The translations under genes and the position numbers were made by a program. A stretch of DNA of 15,189 nt from Proteobacteria bacterium UBA6921. Its GTDB lineage: Bacteria; Pseudomonadota; Gammaproteobacteria; SG8-11. The notes beneath the pieces were generated by a model, which saw only the letters and a list, made by a program, of their open reading frames with translations, had not been told where the DNA came from and did no database searches. Location: assembly GCA_002450895.1 (NCBI GenBank), contig DKAR01000170.1:294-15482 (forward strand). Direction: 5' to 3'. Positions 6,918 through 13,407 of the stretch are shown piece by piece. How positions within the stretch are numbered: position 1 is the stretch's first letter; each line of letters begins with the position of its first letter.

Positions 6918-8365
6918 CACTCACCTCCATCCACGATCCAGGTATCTTTGCTTCCCCCGCCCTGCGATGAATTCACTACCAGCGAGCCTTTGCGAAGCGC
7001 CACGCGGGTAAGGCCGCCTGCGGTCACGAAGCTGCGATTGGATTGCAACACAAACGGGCGCAAGTCGACGTGGCGCGGCGCGATGCCGTCCGGCGTGATG
7101 GTCGGCACGGTGGACAGCGACAAGGTCGGCTGCGCCATGTAGTTGCGCGGATTCGCGCGAATCAACTCTGCAAACTGGGCGCGCTGCTCGGCGGTCGCTT
7201 GCGGTCCGATCAACATACCGTAGCCACCCGACTCGTTGGCCGGCTTCACGACCAGTTTGTCGAGGTTGGTCAGCACGTGGTTACGATCCTTGTCGTACAT
7301 GCACAGGTAGCTCGGCACGTTCGGCAGGATGGCGTCTTCATCCAGGTAGTACTTGATCATTTGCGGAACGAAGGCGTACACGACCTTGTCATCGGCCACA
7401 CCAGCGCCCGGCGCGTTCGCGATTCCGATGTTGCCTTTCTTCCACGCACGAATCAGGCCGCGCACACCGAGCGTGGACTCGGGGCGAAAAACGTCCGGAT
7501 CAATGAAGTCATCGTAGATCCGACGGTAGATCACATCGACACGCTCCAGCCCCTTGATCGTTTTCATGTACACGCAGTCGTCATTGCCAACGACAAGATC
7601 CGCGCCTTCCACCAGCTCGGCGCCCATTTGCTGCGCGAGGTAGCTGTGCTCGAAATACGCCGAGTTGAAAATTCCCGGCGTGAGCACCGCGATCGTGGGG
7701 CGATCGCCGGTCCGGGGCGACAATGCGGCAAGCGTGTCGTAGAGCTGCGCGCTGTAATTGTCGTTGGGCCAGATGCGGTAACGCGCAAACACTTCCGGGA
7801 ACAGCCGCTTCATCAGCTGGCGGTTCTCCAGCATGTACGAAACGCCTGAGGGTACGCGCAGGTTGTCTTCGAGGACGTAGAACTGTCCGTCGGAGTGACG
7901 GACCAGATCCGTGCCGCACACGTGCGCCCACACGTTGAAGCGCGGCTTGACGCCGACGCAAGCGTCGCGGAAGTTTTTTGAATCGGCCAGCACTTCAGCA
8001 GGAAAGATGCCGTCCTTGATGATGCGCTGTTCGTTGTAAATGTCCGTGATAAACAGATTCAACGCTGCCAGGCGCTGTTTCAGCCCACGCTCGACTTGCT
8101 CCCACTCGGCGCGCTCGATCATGCGCGGAATGACATCGAACGGCCAGGCGCGATCGATATTTCCCGCATCCGTATACACCGTGAAAGTAATGCCGGCAGT
8201 CATGATGGCCGCGTCCACGGCGGCGATCCGACCCGCCAGCTCTTCAGCGGACAAGCCGTCAAAGAAATCCCACAACTCCCTGGCAATGGGGACGGGCCGC
8301 CCATCCGCATCCATCAGTTCGTCGAATACAGGAGTCTCAGCGTATTTCAGGCTAGCCAGTTTCAT
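6917..8365 (-). CDS. Circularly permuted ATP-grasp family protein (predicted amide or peptide ligase)
   Basis: This is a 482-residue cytoplasmic protein of the circularly permuted ATP-grasp type 2 family (older labels DUF404/DUF407). Such enzymes are predicted to activate a carboxylate with ATP and join it to an amine. Conserved blocks in order are VLEDNLRVPSGVSYMLENR (164-182), YRRIYDDFIDP (280-290), NAPGAGVADDK (317-327), VVKPANESGGYG (372-383, likely nucleotide-binding Lys and Gly loop), HVDLRPFVL (432-440, likely metal site), LTRVALRKGS (452-461) and SSQGGGSKDTW (466-476). All look intact. The ATG at 8365 has GGAG 9 bases upstream. It is the first gene of a minus-strand run, with Alpha-E directly coupled behind it and Anbu further down. 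The acceptor, the donor and the product are unknown. Confidence 0.94.
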   Translation of the reverse strand: MKLASLKYAETPVFDELMDADGRPVPIARELWDFFDGLSAEELAGRIAAVDAAIMTAGITFTVYTDAGNIDRAWPFDVIPRMIERAEWEQVERGLKQRLAALNLFITDIYNEQRIIKDGIFPAEVLADSKNFRDACVGVKPRFNVWAHVCGTDLVRHSDGQFYVLEDNLRVPSGVSYMLENRQLMKRLFPEVFARYRIWPNDNYSAQLYDTLAALSPRTGDRPTIAVLTPGIFNSAYFEHSYLAQQMGAELVEGADLVVGNDDCVYMKTIKGLERVDVIYRRIYDDFIDPDVFRPESTLGVRGLIRAWKKGNIGIANAPGAGVADDKVVYAFVPQMIKYYLDEDAILPNVPSYLCMYDKDRNHVLTNLDKLVVKPANESGGYGMLIGPQATAEQRAQFAELIRANPRNYMAQPTLSLSTVPTITPDGIAPRHVDLRPFVLQSNRSFVTAGGLTRVALRKGSLVVNSSQGGGSKDTWIVDGGE

Positions 8366-8416
8366 TCGTACTCACTCCGTCATTTTCCGATGATTCGCCG
8401 GTATGCATTGCAACCG

Positions 8417-8429
8417 AAAACTGAGTTTT
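8417..8429. repeat. AAAACT-G-AGTTTT palindrome upstream of the ATP-grasp gene
   Basis: A perfect 6-bp inverted repeat around one base lies about 52 bases before the ATP-grasp start. Its place and symmetry would suit a repressor or activator site for the ATP-grasp/Alpha-E run. It is a single short palindrome, so chance is possible. Confidence 0.25.
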
Positions 8430-8677
8430 GAAATTACCCCCACGCGACGCGACTATCACCGTTCGTGGTTTCTCATTTTTTTCCCCGGCGGTGTTGCGGG
8501 TGATGACTCGGCGACGTGAGGTTCGCGGTGCTCCTAACGTCTGCAGTCTTCGTTTCATTCGTAGTCTGGACAAGACGGCACAAGACGAAAGATTTACTTT
8601 AAAGGCTTTACACCGCCTCGAAGCCGAGCGCGAAACGCATGTCACATGCCGTAGACTGAATAATTCTTTATTGAGCT

Positions 8678-8776
8678 CTGGGCCGAAGCGCTTTGACTTG
8701 CATCGAACAATCTGCCCCGATTCGGGAGGAAACGGGACTCAACGTTTGCACCATTTGTGCGGGATCTTCGGCCCAG
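8678..8776. repeat. 11-bp inverted repeat enclosing nested hairpins, possible structured RNA
   Basis: CTGGGCCGAAG at 8678-8688 is matched by its exact reverse complement at 8766-8776. Between the arms are a small hairpin at 8716-8726 (CCCG-ATT-CGGG) and another at 8748-8760 (GCAC-CATTT-GTGC). Together they could form one closing stem with two branches. On the plus strand a run of seven T follows 22 bases later (8799-8805). No known RNA family is recognised, and the strand is unsure because stems read on both. Confidence 0.3.
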
Positions 8777-8962
8777 CTTGCAAAATCGACAGATTCACTT
8801 TTTTTCGCAGGGAGATCGGAAGAACAATGCTCCACTGCTTTGAATCACAAACTGCTGTCCCCTCAGGTTACCCGCTGCGCACTCTATTCGGCAAACTTTT
8901 TTCGCGGTTTCAAATCGGGTCGCAATATTGGAATTAAATGGGATGAACTTGAGGTGGGTTTC

Positions 8963-9010
8963 CAACGTCGCAAGATCCTTATCTGATCGGCGCGGAAAAA
9001 ACGTTGCGAC
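8963..9010. repeat. Overlapping alternative inverted repeats
   Basis: GTCGCAA (8967-8973) pairs with TTGCGAC (9004-9010). The overlapping CAACGT (8963-8968) pairs with ACGTTG (9001-9006). The two pairings share bases, so only one could form at a time. A six-A run precedes the right arm. The function is unknown. Confidence 0.2.
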
Positions 9011-9086
9011 AAGGAACTTCGCCCTCATCACAATTCGATAAATTGGGGAACAGACAACCGAAGAAAGGCTTTCAACCAACACGCAT

Positions 9087-9122
9087 GAATGATTATTTAC
9101 TTTTGGCCGAGCACAATCATTC
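9087..9122. repeat. Inverted repeat downstream of the TraB-family gene
   Basis: GAATGATT at 9087-9094 pairs with AATCATTC at 9115-9122 around a 20-nt loop, 35 bases past the stop of the minus-strand TraB-family gene. The position suits a 3' end structure, but the stem is AT-rich and no T tract follows on the minus strand. Confidence 0.25.
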
Positions 9123-9157
9123 TGCGCAAAGCGGAAAGTTCTAAAAACCAGGTCACC

Positions 9158-10036
9158 CTAGTAAACCGCTGAGACGCGATAGCCCTGTTTCGCGAGGATG
9201 TTGAGTATCCCTTTTTCTCCCGGCAGGTGCAGCGCACCGACGGCCACAAACGCATTGCCCTCTTTCAGGCGGGCCTGCATTCGATCGACCATGCGGACGT
9301 TTCGTTTGTCGATCAGCGAATCCATTAATCGGTCACCGAGATCGGGATCCTCAACAGTCATGTACTTTGCGTTCACTTGCTGCAAACCGTGAAGGTCACG
9401 TTGCAGATACACATTCAAAAGCTCTTCGAGCGCATCGAGCATCTTGTCGTTGTTCTTGACCGTGTCTTCAACCATGGCGACTTGGTCTTTCATGGGCATT
9501 TTGTCAAACACGCTCAATTGTTCCGCCACGGTTTCCAGTCCGTGGATTTTTTTCTTTTGCGCGTCGGCCTGCTGGTGGAGCATTTCGTCGAGAAACAGTC
9601 CGGTTTTTGGTGGCGGCATGCTCAGCGTGACAAACACGGCCCAGGGTTTGAACATCGGCAACACCATCTCGGGAATACCGCGCGCGGCCATGAGGCCGGA
9701 AACCTTTTCGTACAATTCGTCGCCCAACAGCGCTTTCAGGTCCTTGCCGTCGGTGATCATCATCGCCTGCGACATCTGCATCGCCGCGTTCATATCCAGC
9801 AGGACTTCCATCGTATAGCTCGAACTCTTGTCAAAAACTTTTTTCACATCGTCCGGAAGCTTAAGAACACGCTCATCTTCGGAGTGCATGGTTCCGAACA
9901 CGTAACTGGGCGCCGAACCATCCCGCTCCACTTTCCACAGCAACCCTTTTTCAAACGTCGCACCGAACGCACTGTATTGGAACAGCAGCAGCACAAACAT
10001 CGACCACAACGTGCGCGTGCGAATGGGCTTAAACAT
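9158..10036 (-). CDS. TraB/GumN family (Tiki-like) secreted protein
   Basis: This is a 292-residue protein. The N-terminus (KPIRTRTLWSMFVLLLFQ followed by YSAFGA) is a signal peptide with likely cleavage near residue 26, so the mature protein is periplasmic or envelope-associated. The family pattern is intact: the first metal-binding motif GTMH at 48-51 (SYVFGTMHSEDERV), Glu77 in the next strand (YTMEVLLD), a middle FLDEMLHQQADAQ and HGLET segment (148-169), and the second GxxH motif at 267-270 (VAVGALHLPGEKGIL). Members share a fold with the Tiki metalloproteases; a peptidase activity is plausible but unproven for bacterial GumN proteins. The ATG at 10036 has GAGG 8 bases upstream. It is transcribed away from rnt, with 68 bp between the two starts. 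Confidence 0.9.
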   Translation of the reverse strand: MFKPIRTRTLWSMFVLLLFQYSAFGATFEKGLLWKVERDGSAPSYVFGTMHSEDERVLKLPDDVKKVFDKSSSYTMEVLLDMNAAMQMSQAMMITDGKDLKALLGDELYEKVSGLMAARGIPEMVLPMFKPWAVFVTLSMPPPKTGLFLDEMLHQQADAQKKKIHGLETVAEQLSVFDKMPMKDQVAMVEDTVKNNDKMLDALEELLNVYLQRDLHGLQQVNAKYMTVEDPDLGDRLMDSLIDKRNVRMVDRMQARLKEGNAFVAVGALHLPGEKGILNILAKQGYRVSAVY

Positions 10037-10070
10037 GCAGCAATCCTCGGTGAGTTCGAATTCAGATTAT

Positions 10071-10099
10071 CGGAGGTCGCGAAACTACGCTATCCTCCG
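10071..10099 (+). promoter_or_regulatory. Hairpin in the rnt leader that holds its only Shine-Dalgarno-like sequence
   Basis: CGGAGG (10071-10076) pairs with CCTCCG (10094-10099). Inside, GCG (10079-10081) can pair with CGC (10088-10090). The structure ends 5 bases before the rnt ATG at 10105. The only GGAGG is buried in the 5' arm and is too far from the ATG if unfolded. Folding brings it closer, but paired. It may tune rnt translation, or it may be part of the divergent promoter region. Confidence 0.35.
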
Positions 10100-10104
10100 C
10101 AACT

Positions 10105-10752
10105 ATGTCGAACCAAAACAACAAGCCTGAAATAAAAAAGCGTTTTCGAGGCTTTTTACCCGTGGTCGTGGACGTAGAAACCGCGGGTTTCAACTCGGAA
10201 ACGGACGCACTTCTCGAAATTGCCGCGGTCGTGATCGCAATGAACGAATCCGGCCACCTGGTCGTGGGGGACCACGTCTCCTGCCACGTCACCCCTTTTG
10301 AAGGCGCGAATCTGGACGAGCGCGCCCTCGCCTTCAACAAAATCGATCCGTATCACCCGTTTCGGTTTGCCATGCCGGAGCTTCAGGCGCTGCAAAAAGT
10401 GTTCGAGCCGGTGCGCAAGGCGGTGAAGGAAACCGGGTGTTCCCGCGCCATCCTGGTTGGTCACAATCCTTTTTTCGACCTGGGCTTTTTGAAAGCGGCC
10501 GTCGAACGGACGCGCATCAAGAACAGCCCGTTTCATTCCTTTTCAACATTCGACACCGCAACGCTGGGCGGATTGGCCTACGGGCAAACGGTTTTGTCGC
10601 GCGCGGTGCGTGCGGCGGGATTGGACTGGAACGAAAGCGAAGCGCACTCGGCGTTTTACGACGCCGAACGCACCGCGCAGTTGTTCTGCAAGATCGTAAA
10701 CGGGTTTGGACCGGTGCGCGCAGAAGAGCAGGACTCAGGCGATAAAGAGTAA
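10105..10752 (+). CDS. rnt: Ribonuclease T (3'-5' exoribonuclease)
   Basis: RNase T trims 3' ends of tRNA (the CCA end), 5S and 23S rRNA and other stable RNAs, working as a homodimer in the cytoplasm. The 215-residue length equals that of the E. coli enzyme. All DEDDh residues are present at the E. coli positions: Asp23 and Glu25 (VVDVETAGFN), Asp125 (GHNPFFDLGFL), His181 and Asp186 (HSAFYDAERTAQLF). The RFRGFLPVVVDVETAGFN start and the FSTFDTATLGGLAYGQTVL segment are typical. The ATG at 10105 is the natural start by family length, although no free Shine-Dalgarno sequence precedes it. It stands alone on the plus strand, divergent from the TraB-family gene and convergent with the porin-like gene, whose stop is 57 bp away. 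The gene is a useful marker because RNase T is essentially gammaproteobacterial. Confidence 0.96.
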   Translation: MSNQNNKPEIKKRFRGFLPVVVDVETAGFNSETDALLEIAAVVIAMNESGHLVVGDHVSCHVTPFEGANLDERALAFNKIDPYHPFRFAMPELQALQKVFEPVRKAVKETGCSRAILVGHNPFFDLGFLKAAVERTRIKNSPFHSFSTFDTATLGGLAYGQTVLSRAVRAAGLDWNESEAHSAFYDAERTAQLFCKIVNGFGPVRAEEQDSGDKE

Positions 10753-10809
10753 TTGCTCGCTGAGTTCGATCGTTCTGTCTCCCAAGGACCTCCAAGACCG
10801 GAATCGCCC

Positions 10810-11529
10810 TTAGAACCTGCGCAAGAAACCGAGATTAAATCCGCTGTCGGCACTACCATCGGTCAAGCCAATGAAGGCACCGCCGTTGAGCGCATACTGG
10901 GAATTCAGAACGTAGAATCCACCGGCACTGATTTCGCGTGCGGGATCGGCACCGTCGATCAGCTCACTGCGGCCGTCGAGTGAAACAAAAACTCCCGAGC
11001 GATCGAGGCGGCGAAACACGCCGAGGCTGTAGCTAACAACGTCGTTATAGTCGACGCCTGCGGGATCGCCGACGAAGGTGTATCCAACGTTGATCATCGG
11101 TCTCCACTCCCCGTAGGCCGCACTCCATCCAAGTGTGAAGCCAAAATCCATTTCGCCACTTCCCAGCCCATCGGTATCGTCGGCCGTGGGCACTTTCACC
11201 ACGGCGCCGGCGGTGAGCTTTGAGTCGTTGCTGCTTTGGAGCGGAAAATCGTGCGAGCCGCTGAGAATGATGTCGCCCAGCCCGGACACATCGCCGGTGG
11301 CATCATCTTTCAGCGACTGATAGGGAATGGCGACGCTGTACGCCGTGCCGGCATCGATAACGCCCAGCGTCAACGTGTAGGACGTCAGCTTGGTGGTGGA
11401 AGTCGAGCCGAAATCGCCAGATCGATACGCGTAATCGAAATTGGCGTACGCATCGGCAAAACCGTCGGAAACGGGCGCCGCCAGGCAGAGAGCCAGGAAG
11501 AGACGGCGACCGTTCCTGCCACGATCCAT
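10810..11529 (-). CDS. Predicted small outer-membrane beta-barrel protein
   Basis: This is a 239-residue protein. The N-terminus (GRNGRRLFLALCLAAPVSDGFA) is a signal peptide with likely cleavage after residue 25 or 26. The mature part is made of short alternating amphipathic strands with polar or acidic turns, such as YTLTLGVIDAGTAYSVAIPY, LGDIILSGSHDF, EMDFGFTLGWSAAYGEWRP and NLGFLRRF. The final residue is Phe, the usual last-strand signal for outer-membrane insertion. The general look resembles small barrels annotated as transporters or as MetA-pathway-like proteins, but I cannot name a substrate. The ATG at 11529 has an excellent ribosome site (AAAGGAGG) 5 bases upstream. It lies 38 bp behind the Gln/Met-rich repeat gene on the same strand, so the two are probably co-transcribed. 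Confidence 0.82.
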   Translation of the reverse strand: MDRGRNGRRLFLALCLAAPVSDGFADAYANFDYAYRSGDFGSTSTTKLTSYTLTLGVIDAGTAYSVAIPYQSLKDDATGDVSGLGDIILSGSHDFPLQSSNDSKLTAGAVVKVPTADDTDGLGSGEMDFGFTLGWSAAYGEWRPMINVGYTFVGDPAGVDYNDVVSYSLGVFRRLDRSGVFVSLDGRSELIDGADPAREISAGGFYVLNSQYALNGGAFIGLTDGSADSGFNLGFLRRF

Positions 11530-11567
11530 TGTGGCCTCCTTTGACTAATCGATCTGTGAATCTCGAA

Positions 11568-12056
11568 TTACTTCGTTGCCGGCAACGACGCCTGGTTGAT
11601 CTGCGTCATCAGCTTTTCCATTTCACGCAGACGCGCCTGCAACTGATCCTGTTCGCGCTCCGTGATCTTGCCTTCTTTCATTTCCTTGGCCATGACGCGC
11701 AGGTTGTCGGACATGTGATCCATCAACTGCGTCATGTCACGCAGGCGCGTCTGATCCTGAAGCTGATCGCGCGTCTGGTCCTGCGTCTTGTCGCGCGTTT
11801 GGTCGCGGGTCTGGTCACGCGTTTGATCCATAGCCCGGGTCATGTCGCGCATCATGTTGTTCATTTGCTCCATCATGGCCGACATCTGCCGGAATTGCTC
11901 CCGCGACATGGTCTGCTGCGTCATCATTTGTTGCGACTGTTGCTGCTGTTGTTGCATTGCAGCTCCGGAAGGTTGCTTTCCCGGCATTTCCGCCAGGGCC
12001 GCCGATTGCGACAGGATCAGCACGGCGCCGGCAACGACGATTAACTCGGTTCTCAT
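11568..12056 (-). CDS. Secreted Gln/Met-rich protein with DQTR tetrapeptide repeats
   Basis: This is a 162-residue protein that I do not recognise. Residues 1-22 (MRTELIVVAGAVLILSQSAA plus LA) form a clear signal peptide ending in an ALA cleavage site. Then come a run of six Gln (35-40) and a Met/Gln-rich stretch (44-76, with 12 Met). Seven consecutive four-residue units follow at 77-104: DQTR three times, DKTQ, DQTR, DQLQ, DQTR. A charged helical tail (105-155) looks like a coiled coil. A four-residue period with Asp and Arg three apart favours a long single helix. The ATG at 12056 has GAGGAG 8 bases upstream. It precedes the beta-barrel gene by 38 bp, suggesting a shared envelope job such as a periplasmic spacer, chaperone or metal binder. 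The function is unknown. Confidence 0.85.
   Translation of the reverse strand: MRTELIVVAGAVLILSQSAALAEMPGKQPSGAAMQQQQQQSQQMMTQQTMSREQFRQMSAMMEQMNNMMRDMTRAMDQTRDQTRDQTRDKTQDQTRDQLQDQTRLRDMTQLMDHMSDNLRVMAKEMKEGKITEREQDQLQARLREMEKLMTQINQASLPATK
11745..11828 (-). repeat. Seven 12-bp in-frame tandem repeats (DQTR units)
   Basis: These bases encode residues 77-104 of the Gln/Met-rich protein as seven 12-base units, several nearly identical in DNA (GTTTGGTCGCGG-like on the plus strand). The unit length is a multiple of three, so slippage would change the number of units without breaking the frame. Confidence 0.8.
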
Positions 12057-12315
12057 GGTGAGCTCTCCTCGAATGGAAGTGTCTGTTCTTGCCTGACGAC
12101 GGTGCGTATCACCCGCCGAGGACTGAGGAGAAGCGTATCGGGGACGCGTTAGCTTAAGTAGTCGCGAAAATACTGATCCAATTTAACTGGAAACATTTCT
12201 TGACGATCTTTTTTTAAGCCCGGTTGGCGAACGGCACAAGCACCGCCGCCAAAAACCACTGCCGGTTGCGAGCGAAAAATGCATAGGCGCGATGAAACAT
12301 CGCTCGCTCGTATCG
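12057..12315. other. 259-bp space upstream of the repeat-protein gene
   Basis: The space lies between the DUF2235 stop and the Gln/Met-rich gene start, both on the minus strand. It contains one perfect hairpin near the DUF2235 end and a run of seven T at 12208-12214. The promoter of the repeat-protein/barrel pair should lie here, but no convincing -35/-10 pair is visible. I see no gene. Confidence 0.5.
12289..12303 (-). terminator. Hairpin downstream of the DUF2235 gene
   Basis: GCGATG (12289-12294) and CATCGC (12298-12303) form a perfect 6-bp stem with a 3-nt loop, 12 bases past the DUF2235 stop on the minus strand. A run of five T appears about 9 bases after the stem in the minus-strand direction. 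The position suits a terminator, but the T run is not directly adjacent. Confidence 0.4.
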
Positions 12316-13371
12316 TTACAAGCGGTTGCTTCCCGGATTGCGTATACCGACAACGTTCGGTCCAACTGCGTTCTTGGGTCGGTAGTTCGCCAGCTGAGTA
12401 AGCCGCTGGTTCACTGATTCGTGCACACCTTCCTGACCGAATTCCGTTTTGCCGATCTTTCGGAAATAGCGCTCGTGCGTCAGTCGATAAAACCCGCTGA
12501 GAAATTCTTCGTACGAATTGCGTGCACGACCGACCGCATTATTCACACCGACGCTCGGAATCATCGCGGGATTGATGGCCAGTCCGCAGCTCGCCGCTTT
12601 CTCCTGCATCCATGCCAGTGTAATGTCTGAAAGCTCGCGTTCCTTGTAACCGCCGCCCACGTTGGCATGGGCTCCAGAAAACCACACCTGCTCGAGGCGC
12701 TGCGTCGGCAGCACTTTTGGATTCCACATTGTTGCGGCGTAGTTCTCGCGATTTTCGTCGACGGCAACAGCGTGGAAGGCATTTTGCACAATGCTGCTTA
12801 AGTCCGTGTCATGGAATTCGTAGTAGCGCTTGTTAAACCAGTCGAATGACTGCACCGGAATTCCCAGCGCACCCACAGTGTCCCAAACACCGAGAAACTT
12901 GATATTGATTTCGCGCGCAAAGTTCGATCGAAAAAAGTTGGCGTTGGCGCTGTCTGCGCCGTCGTCCCGTGTTCGATACAGCTGATATGCGTCGCCGACG
13001 CGCTGCAGGTTGTCCGGCGTCACAAGCCCCGAATTGCGGATCAGGCCCACCAGGCTGCGAGCCGAATACGCTCCACGACTGAATCCGTTGACGAACACTT
13101 CATCGCCGTCTTCGTATACTTTGGCGAGGAAGCGGTAGCCCTGCTGGATGTTGTCGGAAAGACCGACTCCAAAGGCACCGCCGCGAATTTTGTTGTACCA
13201 CTTGGTTCCGACGCCCTGGTCGTACCATTTGATCTGCGCTACGCCGTTGGTATCTCGTTCAGCGATAGATTCAAAGAAATGCCATACGTTGGTGCTTTCA
13301 TCGCCGTCACTGGGCTTTTTGTCCGGCGTGTTCCACGTTCCATCAAAACAAATGACGATCTTCTTGGGCAT
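12316..13371 (-). CDS. DUF2235 alpha/beta-hydrolase domain protein
   Basis: This is a 351-residue protein made of one DUF2235 domain, the alpha/beta-hydrolase fold also used by the Tle1 phospholipase effectors of type VI secretion. The hallmark start KIVICFDGTWNTPD (4-17) is present. Likely catalytic residues are Ser98 in GFSRGAYSAR, Asp164 in FLGVWDTVGALGIP and His235 in SGAHANVGGGY. Relatives often have Asp where this protein has Asn237. It has no signal peptide, no extra toxin-like domain and no vgrG, PAAR or immunity gene beside it, so a housekeeping lipase or esterase role is as likely as an effector role. The ATG at 13371 has AAGGA about 9 bases upstream. It follows the phosphoketolase gene by 36 bp on the same strand and is probably co-transcribed with it. 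Confidence 0.9.
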   Translation of the reverse strand: MPKKIVICFDGTWNTPDKKPSDGDESTNVWHFFESIAERDTNGVAQIKWYDQGVGTKWYNKIRGGAFGVGLSDNIQQGYRFLAKVYEDGDEVFVNGFSRGAYSARSLVGLIRNSGLVTPDNLQRVGDAYQLYRTRDDGADSANANFFRSNFAREINIKFLGVWDTVGALGIPVQSFDWFNKRYYEFHDTDLSSIVQNAFHAVAVDENRENYAATMWNPKVLPTQRLEQVWFSGAHANVGGGYKERELSDITLAWMQEKAASCGLAINPAMIPSVGVNNAVGRARNSYEEFLSGFYRLTHERYFRKIGKTEFGQEGVHESVNQRLTQLANYRPKNAVGPNVVGIRNPGSNRL

Positions 13372-13407
13372 TTTTGTTTTCCTTCATTTTTGCCCCCCAG
13401 GCGCAAA

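Larger units (their letters stand above)
8366..9157. other. 792-bp stretch with no convincing gene
   Basis: This space lies between the start of the ATP-grasp gene and the end of the TraB-family gene, both on the minus strand. Frames open on either strand give low-complexity or shadow-like translations with no recognisable domain. It should hold the promoter of the ATP-grasp run, but I see no strong -35/-10 pair. It contains several inverted repeats (8417-8429, 8678-8776, 8963-9010, 9087-9122) and runs of seven T (8799-8805) and six A (8996-9001). The size and the structure density suggest a structured RNA or a decayed element rather than simple spacing. Confidence 0.6.

Noticed and set aside
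6918..6920. GTG start for Alpha-E
   Set aside because: It is only 3 bases from the GGAGG, whereas the next codon, ATG, is 6 bases away and gives the usual MLSRVAENLYW start.
5742..7142. 466-codon plus-strand open frame opposite Alpha-E and the end of the ATP-grasp gene
   Set aside because: It is antisense to two clearly recognised genes, and its translation is rich in His, Arg and Gln without any known domain. It is a shadow of GC-rich codon use.
7043..7849. 268-codon plus-strand open frame opposite the ATP-grasp gene
   Set aside because: It is antisense to conserved ATP-grasp motifs and has an Arg/His/Val-rich, domain-free translation.
8428..8937. 169-codon plus-strand frame starting with TTG in the gene-free stretch
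   Set aside because: It has no good ribosome site, no recognisable domain, an odd composition with many Arg, Cys and Phe, and it overlaps the inverted repeats. A poorly conserved gene cannot be excluded but is not supported.
8795..9082. 95-codon minus-strand frame in the gene-free stretch
   Set aside because: It shows no family resemblance and no clear ribosome site, and competing frames cover the same bases.
9377..10135. 252-codon plus-strand frame opposite the TraB-family gene
   Set aside because: It is antisense to an intact signal peptide and family motifs, and its translation is His/Phe/Gln-rich without a domain.
11745..11828. CRISPR array
   Set aside because: The units are 12 bases, directly adjacent without spacers, and encode in-frame tetrapeptides.
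12316..13371. Type VI secretion effector (Tle1) call for the DUF2235 protein
   Set aside because: There are no vgrG, PAAR, adaptor or immunity genes beside it and no extra C-terminal domain, so only the domain-level name is supported.
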